From the NCBI GenBank assembly GCA_023055355.1, contig JALJCS010000010.1:22831001-22895000 (forward strand): 64,000 nucleotides of DNA. The letters are read 5' to 3'. Position 1 is the stretch's first letter. Every line of letters starts with the position of its first letter. The notes under the pieces were generated by a model. It saw nothing but the letters and a program-made list of their open reading frames with translations, made no database searches and was not told where the DNA came from. Made by a program: the position numbers and the translations under genes. This document shows, piece by piece, positions 29,945 to 42,730 of the stretch. The DNA comes from Agelaius tricolor (lineage: Eukaryota; Chordata; Aves; Passeriformes; Icteridae).

Positions 29945-30080
29945 TATCTCACATTTAAGCAGCATGGTGTAACAGTAAGACAGCATTCTCTTGATAAATG
30001 GAAGCAGGACTTTGAGGACTCTAATTTCAAGATTTACTTGTGCATTTTAAACCTCAGCTGGCTTTGTGTTTTCCATGGGT
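29945..30080 (+). repeat. Possible second MIR-like relic
   Basis: The stretch starts agcatggtgtaacagtaaga and ends with a cctcagctggctttgtgttt tail. This is loosely like the head and tail of MIR. The middle is poorly matched, so this is tentative. Confidence 0.3.
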
Positions 30081-30260
30081 GAAAGCAGCAAAGGGTGTCT
30101 ATTCAGTAAGAACTAGTGTAAGGTCAAAACACAAGTACAAGTAATGCACCAGGTGACAGAAATTATGTAAGTTCACATGCTGTTCAGTAGAAACACTTAT
30201 GTGTTGATGAAACATATTATAAATCACATGTATGACACATATATAACACTTGCACAGTTT

Positions 30261-30300
30261 TATTTTGCTGTGTAGAGAAATATTTTGCTGTGTAGAGAAA
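30261..30300. repeat. Perfect 20-bp tandem duplication
   Basis: The unit tattttgctgtgtagagaaa occurs twice head to tail without a mismatch. It is a recent slippage or duplication event in intron sequence. Confidence 0.98.
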
Positions 30301-31297
30301 CCCCTGGTTGGCCTGCCATGTGAAGAAGCAATTAGCAATTGTGCCTGTAGCTCAGGCTGGCTCTGAACCATTGCAACCTTCTCTGTAGCAGACCATTATT
30401 AGGACCCAATTCCCTGCTACATATTCCCTTGAAAGATGCTCAGTGAAGACCAAAGTAACTGATTATTTTTTGCATATGTATGGAGTGAAATCTCTGAGAG
30501 AGAAAGCTAAACACTTGAGCACCCAACTCTCTCTCTTGTGCTCCAACTACTCTGAACCACTTTAGCAGAATAAAGCAGCTCTGAATCTGTTTTAGTCAAG
30601 TCACTAACACCATCCTCCTGCATGAGTAAACTCTTGAGTGGCACAGTGATCTGAAGGAGCTCCTGCATCAATCCCACTCCTGGCTCCAGCAAATGGCCAG
30701 AGATGGTATTCTAATTTATATTGCACCACTCCAGTAACCAGGCTTAAAGATGCCTCTCCACCCCTCTCTACTTCAGTATTGCAGGGTAAACCTCTGTAAG
30801 AACAGAGTGCTAGCTTTTTCAAACTATCAGTGCTGAACTTTTTAGGTGCTGATTGTAAATACTGCATTAACAAGCTATGGATGAACTTGTTAGCTGCTCT
30901 AAATATCTCATTTTTTAAAATGTTTCTTTGTTTTTTAGTTTGTTTTATACTAAAGTGGAATTTAATGAAAGATGTAAAAATTAAGGAGTTAATCCACCAT
31001 CTTACCTGCCTAAATCAGTACAAATATACTGAATCCAATGGATCTGGTCCTGCATATCTTTGAGCTTTGTAATTTTTCAGTTGAATCATTCGTTACTGTA
31101 GCTTCTCTCAAGCTGCGCATTAATAGAATGTTATGATTCTGTTAGCTATTCAAAGCTTTTTAATCATGTTATATAAACACAGTTCAGTTTCTGAATTGTT
31201 TATCCTGATTAGATATTGTTTGAGTGTTCACTTAAAATTACAAAGCACTGCTTTAGAGCAGAAATAAAGGCAAGGGCATCAAAGATTTCAAGGTGTT

Positions 31298-31315
31298 AGA
31301 GTGAACATTCACTCT
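31298..31315. repeat. 18-bp palindrome
   Basis: agagtgaa and ttcactct pair perfectly around a 2-nt centre. It is a short site that could be chance. Confidence 0.9.
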
Positions 31316-33695
31316 GAAGGTCATTGGCTGAATTCCCATTTGCATGAACATTCAGGAACAATCTGTTCATGCCTTGGAAAATTTCTGCAAAGACAAAAAT
31401 CTCAGTACCACTGTCCAGAACAATATAAAAAAAAAGAATCATGAAAATTATCAAAGTGAAACTGAAATTCCAGTAGAACAGGAGTGAAATAGGTGATATT
31501 TATAATTTTCCATCAGCTAAAACAAAACAGCCAAGGGAAGTGTTGTTCCAAGCAAAATTACCTGCAACTGGCCCGACTGCTAGATCATATTTCACATCGG
31601 TCGAGTGCCTTCCATTGTGTAACCACAGTTGTGCACACTGATGGCTCCTGTCGCTATAATATGGTTATGTTTACCCATTAGTTTCTGCTTTTGTGCCACA
31701 ACCCAGCAACTGTGATATTACAATTGTTCTAATGGTCTGTTTCACTTTGTTCATTTACCTATTAATTTTGGCAATGGCATATTTCATGGAACATAAATTT
31801 CATCCTCTGAAAACATGACAACCTGTAGTGCAATATGGTCAGACAGATTCTGGAGCTTTGTATGGGCGTAAAATGAACTGTCCAGGGTGGCATTTTGGAA
31901 AGGACATACCTCCCTCTGGAGGCATTGCTTGTATGTAAGGTGATTACTTCAGCACTAACAGGATGCAATTATTCACTCAGTAAAATTCTGCCTCTATTAA
32001 GTAGGTACTTCTAATGTTCTACAGATTGACTAGTGGCCCTAGAATGTCTCACAGAGGTAGTAAACAAAATGCAACACAATCTCTTTTCATGAATCCAGAC
32101 CATAAGTGTGCACTGGGAAGGAAGTGACCTAGAAAGCTTCCACTGCTTTTAACGTGGAGGCTCTGGGAAACGACCCCAAAGCAGGGCCTAAAAAAATGCT
32201 CATTGCAGGAGAACCTTTCCCAGTTCAATGGCAGATATTAGAGCTGCAAAACAAATGGATCAAATTGACTTTGCATTGCCAGAGAAAAAGGCAAAGGGAC
32301 CTGAGATAGAGCCTACTTAAGAAGATAACCTGTCCTAGAATCCCATCCTCTGCTATTACCTTGACATTCAGTCATACAGATTTCTCTCTGAGAAACAGCC
32401 CCTAAACTTCTGCCACACCCCAAAGTGTTAGTCTTTGATCAAATTTCATGTGGTTTCATGTAGGTAAAATCTGAGACTTTGAAATCACAGTGACAAATGG
32501 GAAGCAAACAAGTGCTAACGTACAGAAAGCCTTTACGTCAAAGGAGAAAAGAGTAACCAACACTACTTTGTCTTGTACCAGGCCTGACAATATCCATGTG
32601 GCCTAAAAAATTAATTACAGCCAAATTCCACTCTTCTTTTTTCCTCCTAAAAGGAGGAAAGGAGATTTACACACATACTTTCCCAAAAAGAGAGAACTCT
32701 ATCTGTATGAATACATAACTTTATGGACTCTAGTAACCATTTGAAACATCAGATGAAGGAAAAGTCAGTATTTAAAACAAACATATAATGAAATTGATGT
32801 TACTCTTTTTTCAAAACCATTTTTCAGATCCCTGGTCATTTATTAAAACAGCCCATCATAGGCTTGAAGTCATCAGTAAAACAAACCTGTCAGACCTGAA
32901 CCAGGTACAGTAACACAGAACTGAGAAAAAGAACAGCCAGGAACTGTTATCTTTTCCTTCCCACCAACAAATGTTACTATGATCATTTTGATCCCATTGA
33001 ATGAGACAGCCTGAACAAAACTGATTGCAGTCTATACTGGGAGCACTTTTCATGTGCTATTTGTGTTAATATACTGAAATCATTACATGTTGTAAATTAC
33101 ACTTGTCACTTTAAACTTTTTGGGGAAATGGAAGATTTGGATGTGGAACTAAGCATCCTGGATAAACAAAAGGCACAGAAGGACAGGGACTGAATCTAGC
33201 ACAACAGTAATGGTCCAAAGATCTCTGAAAGAACAGTGGGAAGTGATGAAGTTCAATTGAGTTTAGGAAGAATGTTTGGTTTGAGCTTTTGTTCCTATCC
33301 TGGAAGGAGAGAGACATTTCTGTACCTGGCATGGTGAGAAAATAATTACATCTGCATCTCATTTTAGCCCAAATTAAGATTTCCTTTTAGCACTAGGACC
33401 CATGGAATGGGTCTCTATTGATTCTAGCAGGCTTTAGATATTAATCACTACCTGGTTTTCTAGAGAAATGAGACATATTGAAACATTCTTCATGGGTTTT
33501 TGTGCACACCTGTGTCTATTCCTCAAATAACTCAGCAACCCACTGGCAAATTTCAAGAACATTTGACTGAGAAATATGTTCCTACAGGTTCCATGTACTG
33601 CCTAAGCAGAAAACAGACATTACTGCTAGGAAAGATCCTCCTAGTACTTAGCCTAAGTGAAGTTTGCAATGCATTTTCATTCCTCTGTGCATATT

Positions 33696-33709
33696 AAAAA
33701 AAAAAAAAA
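33696..33709. repeat. 14-nt poly(A) run
   Basis: Fourteen consecutive A bases on the plus strand. It is a homopolymer only; shorter runs also occur at 22029-22041, 24393-24405 and 57081-57092 (T). Confidence 0.9.
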
Positions 33710-34269
33710 TCATACAGAATCTCAACACTAAACCACAAAACCAAAGGGGAAATAGCAACATTTTTTACTTCACCAGTCACAGTGCAAAATCACAGCTTTC
33801 TCCCCTTATCTAGCTGAATACAACAAAAATCCCATTATACCCCACCTGAATATACCATTACCTTCTTTGCAGTTTGGTAGGTCCATATAAATTCATGGGA
33901 TCACATCTTCCTGCTAAATCACCATAACTATGGTGACACAAAAGCAAATGTGTCTCTAAGGGATGACATGCTCATTCTTCCACTAGTAGCACAAGGGCAA
34001 GGCACAAAAGCTCACACTTGGAGTGAAGGACATCAAAGGTGTTCAGCTAAAAGGAAACACTTGTATGGTTCTTTTTGTGGCTACAAGAACTTGGCCATTG
34101 GTTTTAGAGGGGTACATTTAAATCCATCTAATGGCCCATTCCAGTTTCAGGCAAAATTGGAGTCAGTTGCAGCCTGATGCCTCAATTTTCTTCTCTGCTA
34201 AACAAGAAAGCTACCTTTAGAGGAGAACTGCATAGATTAATTGGTCAACCTTTCTAAATGCTAACATTG

Positions 34270-34309
34270 AAAAAAAAAAACCAAACAAAACAAAAACAAA
34301 ACCAAAAAA
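34270..34309. repeat. A-rich CAAAA low-complexity tract
   Basis: An A run is followed by ccaaacaaaacaaaaacaaa units on the plus strand. Confidence 0.9.
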
Positions 34310-35843
34310 TTTTTCTTCTGGGGCTTCTGAGTTCTGCTCTTGAGAGCAAAGGAAGAAGGCTCTTGATGTTGTTTTGAGTCCTAGACAGATCAAGTGGAAA
34401 TACACGCCTTGGCTAAACCAGTCTGAGACTTTCTCTTGTCAAAAGGACTTGGAAAAGATTCAGGCTCAAAAAGCCTTTTCATTTTTTTTTTTCTCAATCT
34501 TTTGGGCCAAGCAGATAACAAAAAAGCTTCTCTAAAGAAGGTTTTAAAGGGGTTATTTTCTTTCAGGTCACCACATCTTTCTAACTACTTGTCAAGTCTC
34601 TTGCAGATCTGCTCTTCTCCAGATCAGTCCAGGTTGGGAGGATGCAAACTATTCTAAATTGCTTTTAGGTGCTTCTTGTGAGTGGAAGAAGTACATAGCT
34701 TTTTTTCCCAGTGTCTGGAAACATTTTCTCAAAGTATGCTTTCTTATCCTCTACATTTTGGGGAGTTCTTTTTATAAATGGAAGTAAGAGACACTCAGAA
34801 GAGCTACTTTTATGCCCCTTTTAACACCAGATAACTCATGTAAGAGTATTTAGTTCAGTGTTTTGCTTAGGGAAGATTTTTGCTCCCTTTTTGTTTGAAC
34901 ACCAAGTAATGTCAAAATGCCACCTTCACCTGATTCTTGTAGATTCTTTTCTCCTGTCTCTGTGTTCACACTTTCAAACATGAAAATAAATTTTCCACTG
35001 GTTACCTTCCAACTGCAATGGGGGTAAAATTCCTGGACTTCAGATTTACAAGCAGTGAATCTGAGCAGTAACCTAATTTTTCAGAGCAAAACCCTTTCTT
35101 TTTTTACCATAGAGTTGCATTTTCTTTCCTCCTAGTTACTTATATGATTAAGTTACACTATTGATCTTTTGGTGTATAGCCTCCTAATACCTCTGTTTTC
35201 CTGGACAGGTCAAATGAATTCCAACAAAATCTAAGCATGGGGTTCCATCCCATCTGATTTTCTGCAAGTGCCTTATTAGGCACCTACTTTCTTCCCCAGG
35301 TCTAAAGCAGGAGTCAAATGAACCAAGAACAAGATAAAACTAAGAAATTACAGCCACAAATGCTTTTTAAGCCTCAAAAATAATGTAAATACCAATGAAA
35401 ATTACTATTGCCATTTGCTATTGCCACTCATGAGGCATCTTGGTGGAAGAGGTTAGATGAGAACTCTTCCACTGCTGTAATTTACATCTTCTGCTCTGCA
35501 AAATCAGAAAACATTACTCTCTGCACTGGTCCCAATTTGACAGACAAATTAGTTTAATGTCAGTAAGACAATCTGAGTCTAATGGAGCCCAAGATGTTTA
35601 AAGTAGGACAGCTGAAAGAAGCAGACAAATGGAAGTGTGATGAGAACACGCTCCCTGCTGTGGCTCTAATGAGGGAGAAGGCACACTTTTCTGCTCAGGC
35701 AGCAGTCCTGCTTTCTTCCTTGAATGGAGGACAGGTTGCTGTCATAGCTAGTGACCCACTAATATAAAAAACCACAGATTAGCTGTTTGTTTATAATCAC
35801 CATTATTTATTTATTGTTGACAATATGCTGAGTCCTGCAAATT

Positions 35844-35860
35844 AAAAAAAAAAAAAAAAA
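35844..35860. repeat. 17-nt poly(A) run
   Basis: Seventeen consecutive A bases on the plus strand. I saw no target-site duplication or retrogene body upstream. Confidence 0.95.
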
Positions 35861-36766
35861 GAGACTATTACTGCTCATGATTAAGGGAATGTTGGCTGAA
35901 ATAGCTTGAAAGAATTTTGTCCTTCTTCCCTTCTCCAAACTGCGTGTATGAATAGTTTATACAAGTGGGTCTCTCAAGCCAGAGGTATCATTAAGATGTA
36001 TTTGGTTCTGGCACACGTGTGCCTCACAAAACTATCCATTTCCAAACTTTTATTTGGACTGCAGAATTCCCTGAACTCAATGTTTCAGCATTGCTGAGCT
36101 ATAACCACTTACACAATCCCACAGGTTTCACAGGTTGAACAAAAGGTATCATTGACTTTATTCCAAACCAGAAGTTCTTTGGGATCAAAAGTCCCAAACC
36201 AACAGATTGTAGAGGTCAAGTAAACATCTTTCAGCATTAGCTCACACCATCAACTTCTTCATAGAACCACCAATAATCGTGTATGCAATTAATTCCAGAA
36301 TTCAGGCTCAAAATCTGTTGTCTAGATTTACATTTCATTTAAATGTCCTATGTACCTTCATTAATATCCCTGGTCAAGCTTCCTGTATACTGGAAAAGAT
36401 AATTTCCCCTCAGTAAAAGACAGTAGATCTATTTGGAGTGCAAATATGTTTTCTATGTAAACTTTAAAAGGTCTCAATTGAAATGAAATTTGATAAAATA
36501 AAATAAAAGTATAATTCCAAAATTGCTCCTCAGACTTACAAAAATAAATTCATTCAAGGAAGGGAAAAAACCTGAAACAAACACACAACAAAAAAGCAAC
36601 AGAAATATCCAGTGACAGCAGCAATATGAAGGATGTATTTGATAGAAGCAAACAGGAGTGTAACCACAGAAGCTCTCTCCTCACTACTCCATCAGTCCTC
36701 GCTTGAAGAAGTGTTTTTTTAAATTCAACTGACACGTTGTGTCTAAAGCAAATGCAGATAATGGTG

Positions 36767-36784
36767 CTCCAGTGTTCACTGGAG
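36767..36784. repeat. 18-bp palindrome
   Basis: ctccagtg and cactggag pair perfectly around tt. It is a short site that could be chance. Confidence 0.9.
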
Positions 36785-37556
36785 CCATCCCAGGAGACTC
36801 CTGCCCTGCTGGAATTATGTCAGGCAGCACCAGAAGCCTGCCCTCTCCTGCAGTGGGTTTCCAGGAGGGAGCATGCTTTCCTTCCACTGTGTTAGAAGCC
36901 ATCCAGTGTATGGTTGAGCAAGGATTTATTCCCGTGTTTTTCCCATCATTTAGCCTCTTGGCTGCATTTCAATCTCAGAGAAACACAACAAGAGTGGATG
37001 AGAAGTAATAGCAGCAAGTAGCTGCCATTCCTTGCTTGGCAGCTATAGCACACTGAACCTCCCTGCCAGCCAGGGAGGATGGTGGAGGGAAAGGGGAGTA
37101 AAGGGTCAGAAACTGGGATAATGATATTTCCACTACTCACAGGTGTGTGCAGGTTCCATGCCAAGTTACCTCTGCAATGCCACAATTTTTGTATTCTGCT
37201 TAGACCCCCTGCATTTTAATCAGCTGCACACAAAAACCAACATAGCATCTTTAAAAATGGCCTCTAAATCTCTCCCTACAATTAAGGGGGTTGCATTGCA
37301 TTACTATGGTGAACTCTGTTCCAAAGTCTCCAAATACAGCACAAGTTGTCTAAAATTGTGCTTGTGAGAAGCTGTCACTGCCACTTTGAGGGGAGAGACA
37401 AGGTATGGTGATGGAAACACAGATGGAAAGTCAATCATTCTCAAAAAAGGGATCCTATTTACCCAAGAATAATTGCAGCACATGACGCACACCTGCCACC
37501 TATCCACCACTCCTTCAACATAAGCCACTTTTTGAGGGCAGACTGCCCTGTTCTAT

Positions 37557-37660
37557 GTTATTTTGTGCAATGAAAAGTAGTCTCCTGGTAATGCAATAAC
37601 AATTTAAAGTTATTTTGTACAAGAACAAATAGTCCCCTGGTAGTGCATTAACAATTGAAA
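37557..37660. repeat. Imperfect 52-bp tandem duplication
   Basis: Two 52-bp copies both begin gttattttgt and share tagtc.cctggta.tgca.taacaatt. By my count 43 of 52 positions agree, so the duplication is older than the one at 30261. Confidence 0.9.
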
Positions 37661-38059
37661 GCACTGGAATGATAAACTGGAAATTACATTTTAAAAGGCA
37701 TAAAACACTAGTGAGCAAAACCCCATTGGTAAATGATTGCTTGTTATAGGTCATTTTATATCACCTCCTGATACATCTATGTAAAATACTCCAACAGAAC
37801 CTAGGCTTCAGACTCTTTTCTTCAAAAAGATTTACTCTGAAGTGGTGAAATCTTGGTGCAAACCATATCTCAAAAAACTGTGGGCACTTCAGGTGAAAAA
37901 TACTAGAGTTAGTGAAAGTCCTAGATAAGTAACTAAAAGCACTATAAAAGCTCTGGATGAGCACAAAACTGTGTTCCACTGCATCCTGCAATACAAGAAC
38001 TCAGTGCACTGAGAAAAACAGTAGGTAAAAACACATTAAAAAAATGGAGTTCTGTAAAA

Positions 38060-38345
38060 CAGCAAGTGGGGAACTCCTGGAACTTGCTTTCCTAGAAGGC
38101 CACAGGGCAGGCAGCCTAATGAAGTTCAAAAAGAGCTGAGACAAGTTTATGAACAACAGATCCATAGTGGATACTAAAAGGGATTGGCAATAGCATAAAT
38201 GCTTATGCCCTTATCTGAGCAGCTGTGGGTGATGGGGACATATTGAGGGATGTGCTAAAGACATCAACTTGTGTGCTCACCTTAAGCTGCATCTTTCCAG
38301 CAGCCACTGCTGAAGGCAGGGCCCTGCAGGACATTTCCAAGCACC
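38060..38345 (+). repeat. Ancient CR1/L3-like LINE 3' segment (relic)
   Basis: The segment contains gaactcctggaacttgc, then ttcaaaaagagctgagacaa followed by a diverged copy of the family text that includes gaacaacagatccatagtgg. It then has cagccactgctgaaggcagg. These successive blocks follow the order of the 3' end of widespread amniote CR1/L3-type elements in sense orientation. It is diverged and non-coding. Boundaries are approximate. Confidence 0.5.
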
Positions 38346-40849
38346 ATTTGCTCTCACATCACTGGCCTCACCTGGAGCTAAGGAGGGAGCCTGCACTGAC
38401 AAAGCTCTAGCAACATACAGGGCATAGATAAAGATAAGTCAACCTGTCTCAGCTACAGATCTAAGTCTAAACTAAGAAATTATGATGTGTTCCCTGCTGT
38501 GAGGTAGAACTACATATTTCCCTCCAATAGAGAGTTACAAAATGCAAATGCAGTGATTCACCAGGGAGGGCAACCAGCTGCCTGGCATAAGGGGTCAGAC
38601 TGTGGGACACACCTGGTGCAGCTTGGCACTGAAATATGGGACTGGCTGGGAACCAAAGAGGAGGAGAGGAGGTGGAAACCTGGGTGCAAGTCATATAGTA
38701 GTGAGACTTGACAGAGCATAAGTTCAGGGAAGAGCTGTGTAGTTTAGGAAGGATGTCGTTTAGGATCAATGCTTGAAATCAAAGCTTAAGGTGACATAGT
38801 ATAGGAATTCTACTGGAAAGAGAAAAATAAGGAAGCAGTCAGGAAAACCCCACCACTTACAGACATTTCTATTTCTTTGATTTTTTTTTTGGACTGATCT
38901 TTTCTCAGTCCCTGCCTACACAAATGTGCTATGAACTTGACAGACTGTCAGCCAAGTATTGTAAAGCAAGCTATGCTGCCACTGATAGAGCCATCCCTGT
39001 GCTAAGTCCTTGATAAGGTGGATGTGAGGAAGCTTCCCAAGTGACAAGCATTTGAGTCCACCCACTGCTTCTAGAAAACTGAGCAAATTCAGTCAAGAGC
39101 TGGGGGACTGTGCAGTTAATGTTTTCATACCTTCAAACATCTTGTGTGTTAACAGCTTAATTAAACATGCATCTGCACACGTGGCTATCCTTGTACACAT
39201 GCTCTTTCCTTAGGTATTGCCTGAGATGCTCCATGATGAAAAGAAATCAAAGCCCTGGGGGGGCTACATTTCTTTTCATATTCTCAGAATACAAGAAAAC
39301 ACATTTAGAGGCAGCTCAAGCTTCCTGCCCACCCCACTACTCTTCTGCTATCCTGACTTGGCCTCTACTTGTAAGGGTAAGTCTGCAATCTTTTTCTAAG
39401 AGTGTGGATTACTTTCCTAATAAATGCCCACTATCAGATTTGCTCTGGTTATGTTAGTTAGGCATGGGAAAGTCACAGGAGTCTTGTGATTTCTGGTCAT
39501 ACAAGTTTCCTTTGCCACCTTCTTAAGAAAGCCAGCTATGCCTTGAGGAACAGACATCTATTGCAACATTCACAAACCTCCTCAAAATCTGTCTGATGGC
39601 AGAGATGTACAAAACTACAGTTTAGGGCAATTTAATTTTTGCTTTCAAAGACACGCTTGCAGCTAAGCTGTAGTATGACAGGGAGAACCAATAAGGCTGT
39701 TCCAGACAGCAGGAGGTGGAGATGAGTAAACTCCTCTGCCAACTGCCAGATTGCATGTCTGACACATTGCAGATGTAAATCCAAGAAACTCGAGGGGGAT
39801 ACCACGCTCAGTCACACCCGCTGAGGATGAGCCTGTGTCTTCAGGGCAGGAGGGATCAGCAAAAGAAGAAACAGAAATTCCTTGATATAAACTGGAGCAA
39901 TTTTAAGCAAGCCAGGGGCCTCCCAGGGCTTCTCTCTGAGGCAGCCCAGAATGCCTTGTCTGTCCCATTTGCCCCACGTGAAAGCTGTGAAAGCCAAAAT
40001 TGCTATGTAACAACATACATCATTGCACTGTGATGCAAAAGGGAAGGGAAATGTTATTATTGCTTCTCTGTGAAACATGATAGTATTTAGATCCTGAAGA
40101 CAAGGATTTGGTGTGTTAGTGCTACCAGCTGTCATATCCTAATCTTGTGTTCCATGCCCTTGTGGGAAGAGAGAAAAAAAAACAAAAAACAAAGCCCAGA
40201 ATGAGCGGTAGAGGCAGTCAGATCTGAAGTGTTGCACACTAACAGCAATTACACAGTAAGATACCCTGACAACACAGAGGGAACACAGTGCTTCAGGTTA
40301 GTTCAAACAAAGAAACAAAACCCAAGAGTTTTGATCCTTGTTCTGTTGCTCTGGCCCCAAATCTGGCAAACACAACATAGGTGAGAACCTTCTGCAACAA
40401 GTCCAGCAAAATACCCTGAGGTCACTCACACTTATAGCTCATCCTCAAGTTTAGGAGTGGAAATTCCTTAAGTTTTAGAACTCTTCAAGACACCTATAGT
40501 GTTCAGCACTACTTGGTCTCTAGTAATAGAACAGCATTTCACTACAAAATTAATATCAATTAACAGAGCTTGGGGAAAACAATGCTTTTCTACAAAAATA
40601 CTTAATACTCAGTTAAGAACAAATTACCCTTATCTTGTTATTTCAAGAACTGAAATGTTATTTTTGAGCATGTTTCACATCTTGCCAAATTTAAAGCCTT
40701 AAACTATGGAGAAAGCTCAGGATGAAAAAAGGAAAATTTGAAAGTGCAATTAAAAAGCATACTAAAAGAAGAAAAATGAGGGAAAAATGATGGCATCTAC
40801 CACATGCACAGCACTAGATTGCCATTTATTTTTTTTTTTTATTTTTCAG

Positions 40850-41023
40850 CTGGAGCTGCAGAAAAGACTAAATGAGTTGTGCAATTCTTGTGTGGTCAGC
40901 TGTCAGGACCACAGTGGCACTTCACCAGCTGAGAGAGCACAAGCCAGACTGCTGGACACCATCCCCACATCCTCTCCCTTGAGGAATCAGCCACAGCTTT
41001 GCTCCTGGCCAAGCAGAGGATGA
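40850..41023 (+). other. Candidate plus-strand (antisense) terminal exon
   Basis: A strong acceptor on the plus strand (T-rich tract, then tttttcag at 40842-40849) opens into 57 codons beginning LELQKRLNELCNSCVV and ending at a stop at 41021-41023. An AATAAA lies about 245 bp further on, at 41267-41272. I do not recognise the peptide. It may be a non-coding antisense exon or chance. No upstream partner exon was identified. Confidence 0.2.
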
Positions 41024-42529
41024 GCTGCCTGTCAGGAGCCCTCTTAGCCTGTCTGCCTGTTGTCAGCTTTAGCCCTGAAGACGCACACTTTACACACTGT
41101 CAATTTACACAAGATTACCTTTAGGTTTTTTTTCAGCAAAAGTTTGTGTTCTCAGGAAGTGCCCCCAGCTTTAGAGAGGTCCCACATACAGGAGGCATCT
41201 CAAAACCCACACATAGTGTACATTCCTGCATACACATGACCAAGTGCCTCACAGAAATGTGCAAAAAATAAACACATGCAGACCTGCTCTAATATTGTGG
41301 CATTCATCCTTGAAACAACATTCAGAAAATAGCCTCTGAGGTTTTATCTTTTAGCCATATCAAGTGTGTTGTGGGATACAGAAGCCAGCAACACTGAAAG
41401 TACTTGTAAGACATCAAATCCACTTCTTTATGAGCAGTTATGCCCACAATTTGTTTTTCCTTTGTGCTCTACCCTGGATGCTGATATTAACATTTCATTC
41501 TTTTAAAAAAGATTAGCAATACAAGTAATTCTTGGCTGGTAAATCTGATGATAACAAAATACATAATTCACAGCTTTTAAAAATAAACTGACTGTAAGGC
41601 ATCTGATTACTGGATCCATAAAAACTCAGTGTTCGAGTAACTTTGTTGGAACCAGGAGGGTTCTGACACATCTCATTAGGCAATATGTTTTTAAGACAAT
41701 AGGAACTCCTACTGCAAACTCCCCTTCAGGCTTTCCATGGTCTTTCCTCTAAACTACAAACAAATTTAAGAGCTGCTAATAATCAAATAATCACCAGGAC
41801 AACACAGTCATTACAAGTAACAGAGGAGACTTTGAAGTCATTCAGAAGTCTGCCCTTATTGTCATTCATCTCTCCAGATAAGCAAACATAAAATCCTAAC
41901 ATCAAGACAGAGCTGACTGGAAGCCAGACATCCTGAGTAGCCACTGGAAATTTGGTGCTGCAGAGAAACACAAACTGATGCTTCCTTTTTTCTGTTACAT
42001 TAAGACAAGTGAAAAATATATTCCTTCTATTGCAAAGGGGAAAGTTAGTTTTTGCCCCAGGAACTGTATTACCAAGCACTTTGAACATTATATTCAGGGC
42101 TGTGGTCTCAGAAGAGGTTTCACCCCTTCCTTGCATAACATTATGAGTCTGGAGCAATCTGGATGCTTTTTATCTTTAATATACAGGTTAAAACTGTAAA
42201 TGAAAAAACACATCCATTTGCCATCAGCTAAATATACTTTTTGTGATTTCTAGGTAGCACTTCCCATTGTAGTTTTCAGAGTCTGGGCATGCATGAACTT
42301 GTAGAGTGAAAAATCCTCTGTGGAGCTCAGACCCTCTTGCACCAGAGCACAGGCACTGCACAGTAGAATCCAAAACACTAAAAGGTTTTTCACTCTATTC
42401 CATATTGCTACTATTATTTGGGGGTTATTATTGGTTTGGGTTTTTTTCCTCCTTAGCTGCAGCGTGGCCTCTACCTGCTGTACAACCAATAGGAGTAAAG
42501 AAGGAAAGGTTTGGGCTGGCGGCACTTAC

Positions 42530-42730
42530 TGGGGGTGTTGAGGAGCCGTGACTTCCTGCAGTGGTAGGTGACCTCCTGCTCACAGTTCTCAGCACTGCTG
42601 ATCACAGCCTCCAGCTGCTCTGCACTGCTGCTGTAGTTGAGGGACATGGTGTAGGGCTTCTCTGGACCAGCTCCCTGCACTCTGGTCAGCCCCGTGATGT
42701 TGTGCTGCACTTCAGTCCAGATCTTATCTT
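42530..42730 (-). CDS. CNTNAP5: CNTNAP5 exon B: fibrinogen-like region, middle
   Basis: This exon encodes 66 full codons plus split codons at both ends, beginning [14 protein letters not shown] and ending [11 protein letters not shown]. The acceptor is catttaacag before AAGATAAG. The donor is CACCCCCA before gtaagtgcc, close to consensus. It is phase 1 at both ends and 201 nt long, so it is a symmetric exon. The first codon is completed by the G ending exon A, and the join NIT-EDKIW matches the family. The CEQEV..HC cysteine pair and the SRLLNTP end are hallmarks of this part of Caspr proteins. N-I-T and N-Y-S are potential N-glycosylation sites. The wording of this segment is closer to what I recall of CNTNAP5 than of CNTNAP2. 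Introns of 10.9 kb upstream and 26.8 kb downstream flank it. Confidence 0.93.

Noticed and set aside
35700..35860. Poly(A) run as evidence of a retrogene
   Set aside because: No coding-like body, intronless gene copy or flanking duplication precedes the 17-A run.
41783..42157. 124-codon minus-strand open frame shortly downstream of exon B
   Set aside because: Exons B and C already join in sequence, so no missing coding segment is needed here. The peptide is not Caspr-like.
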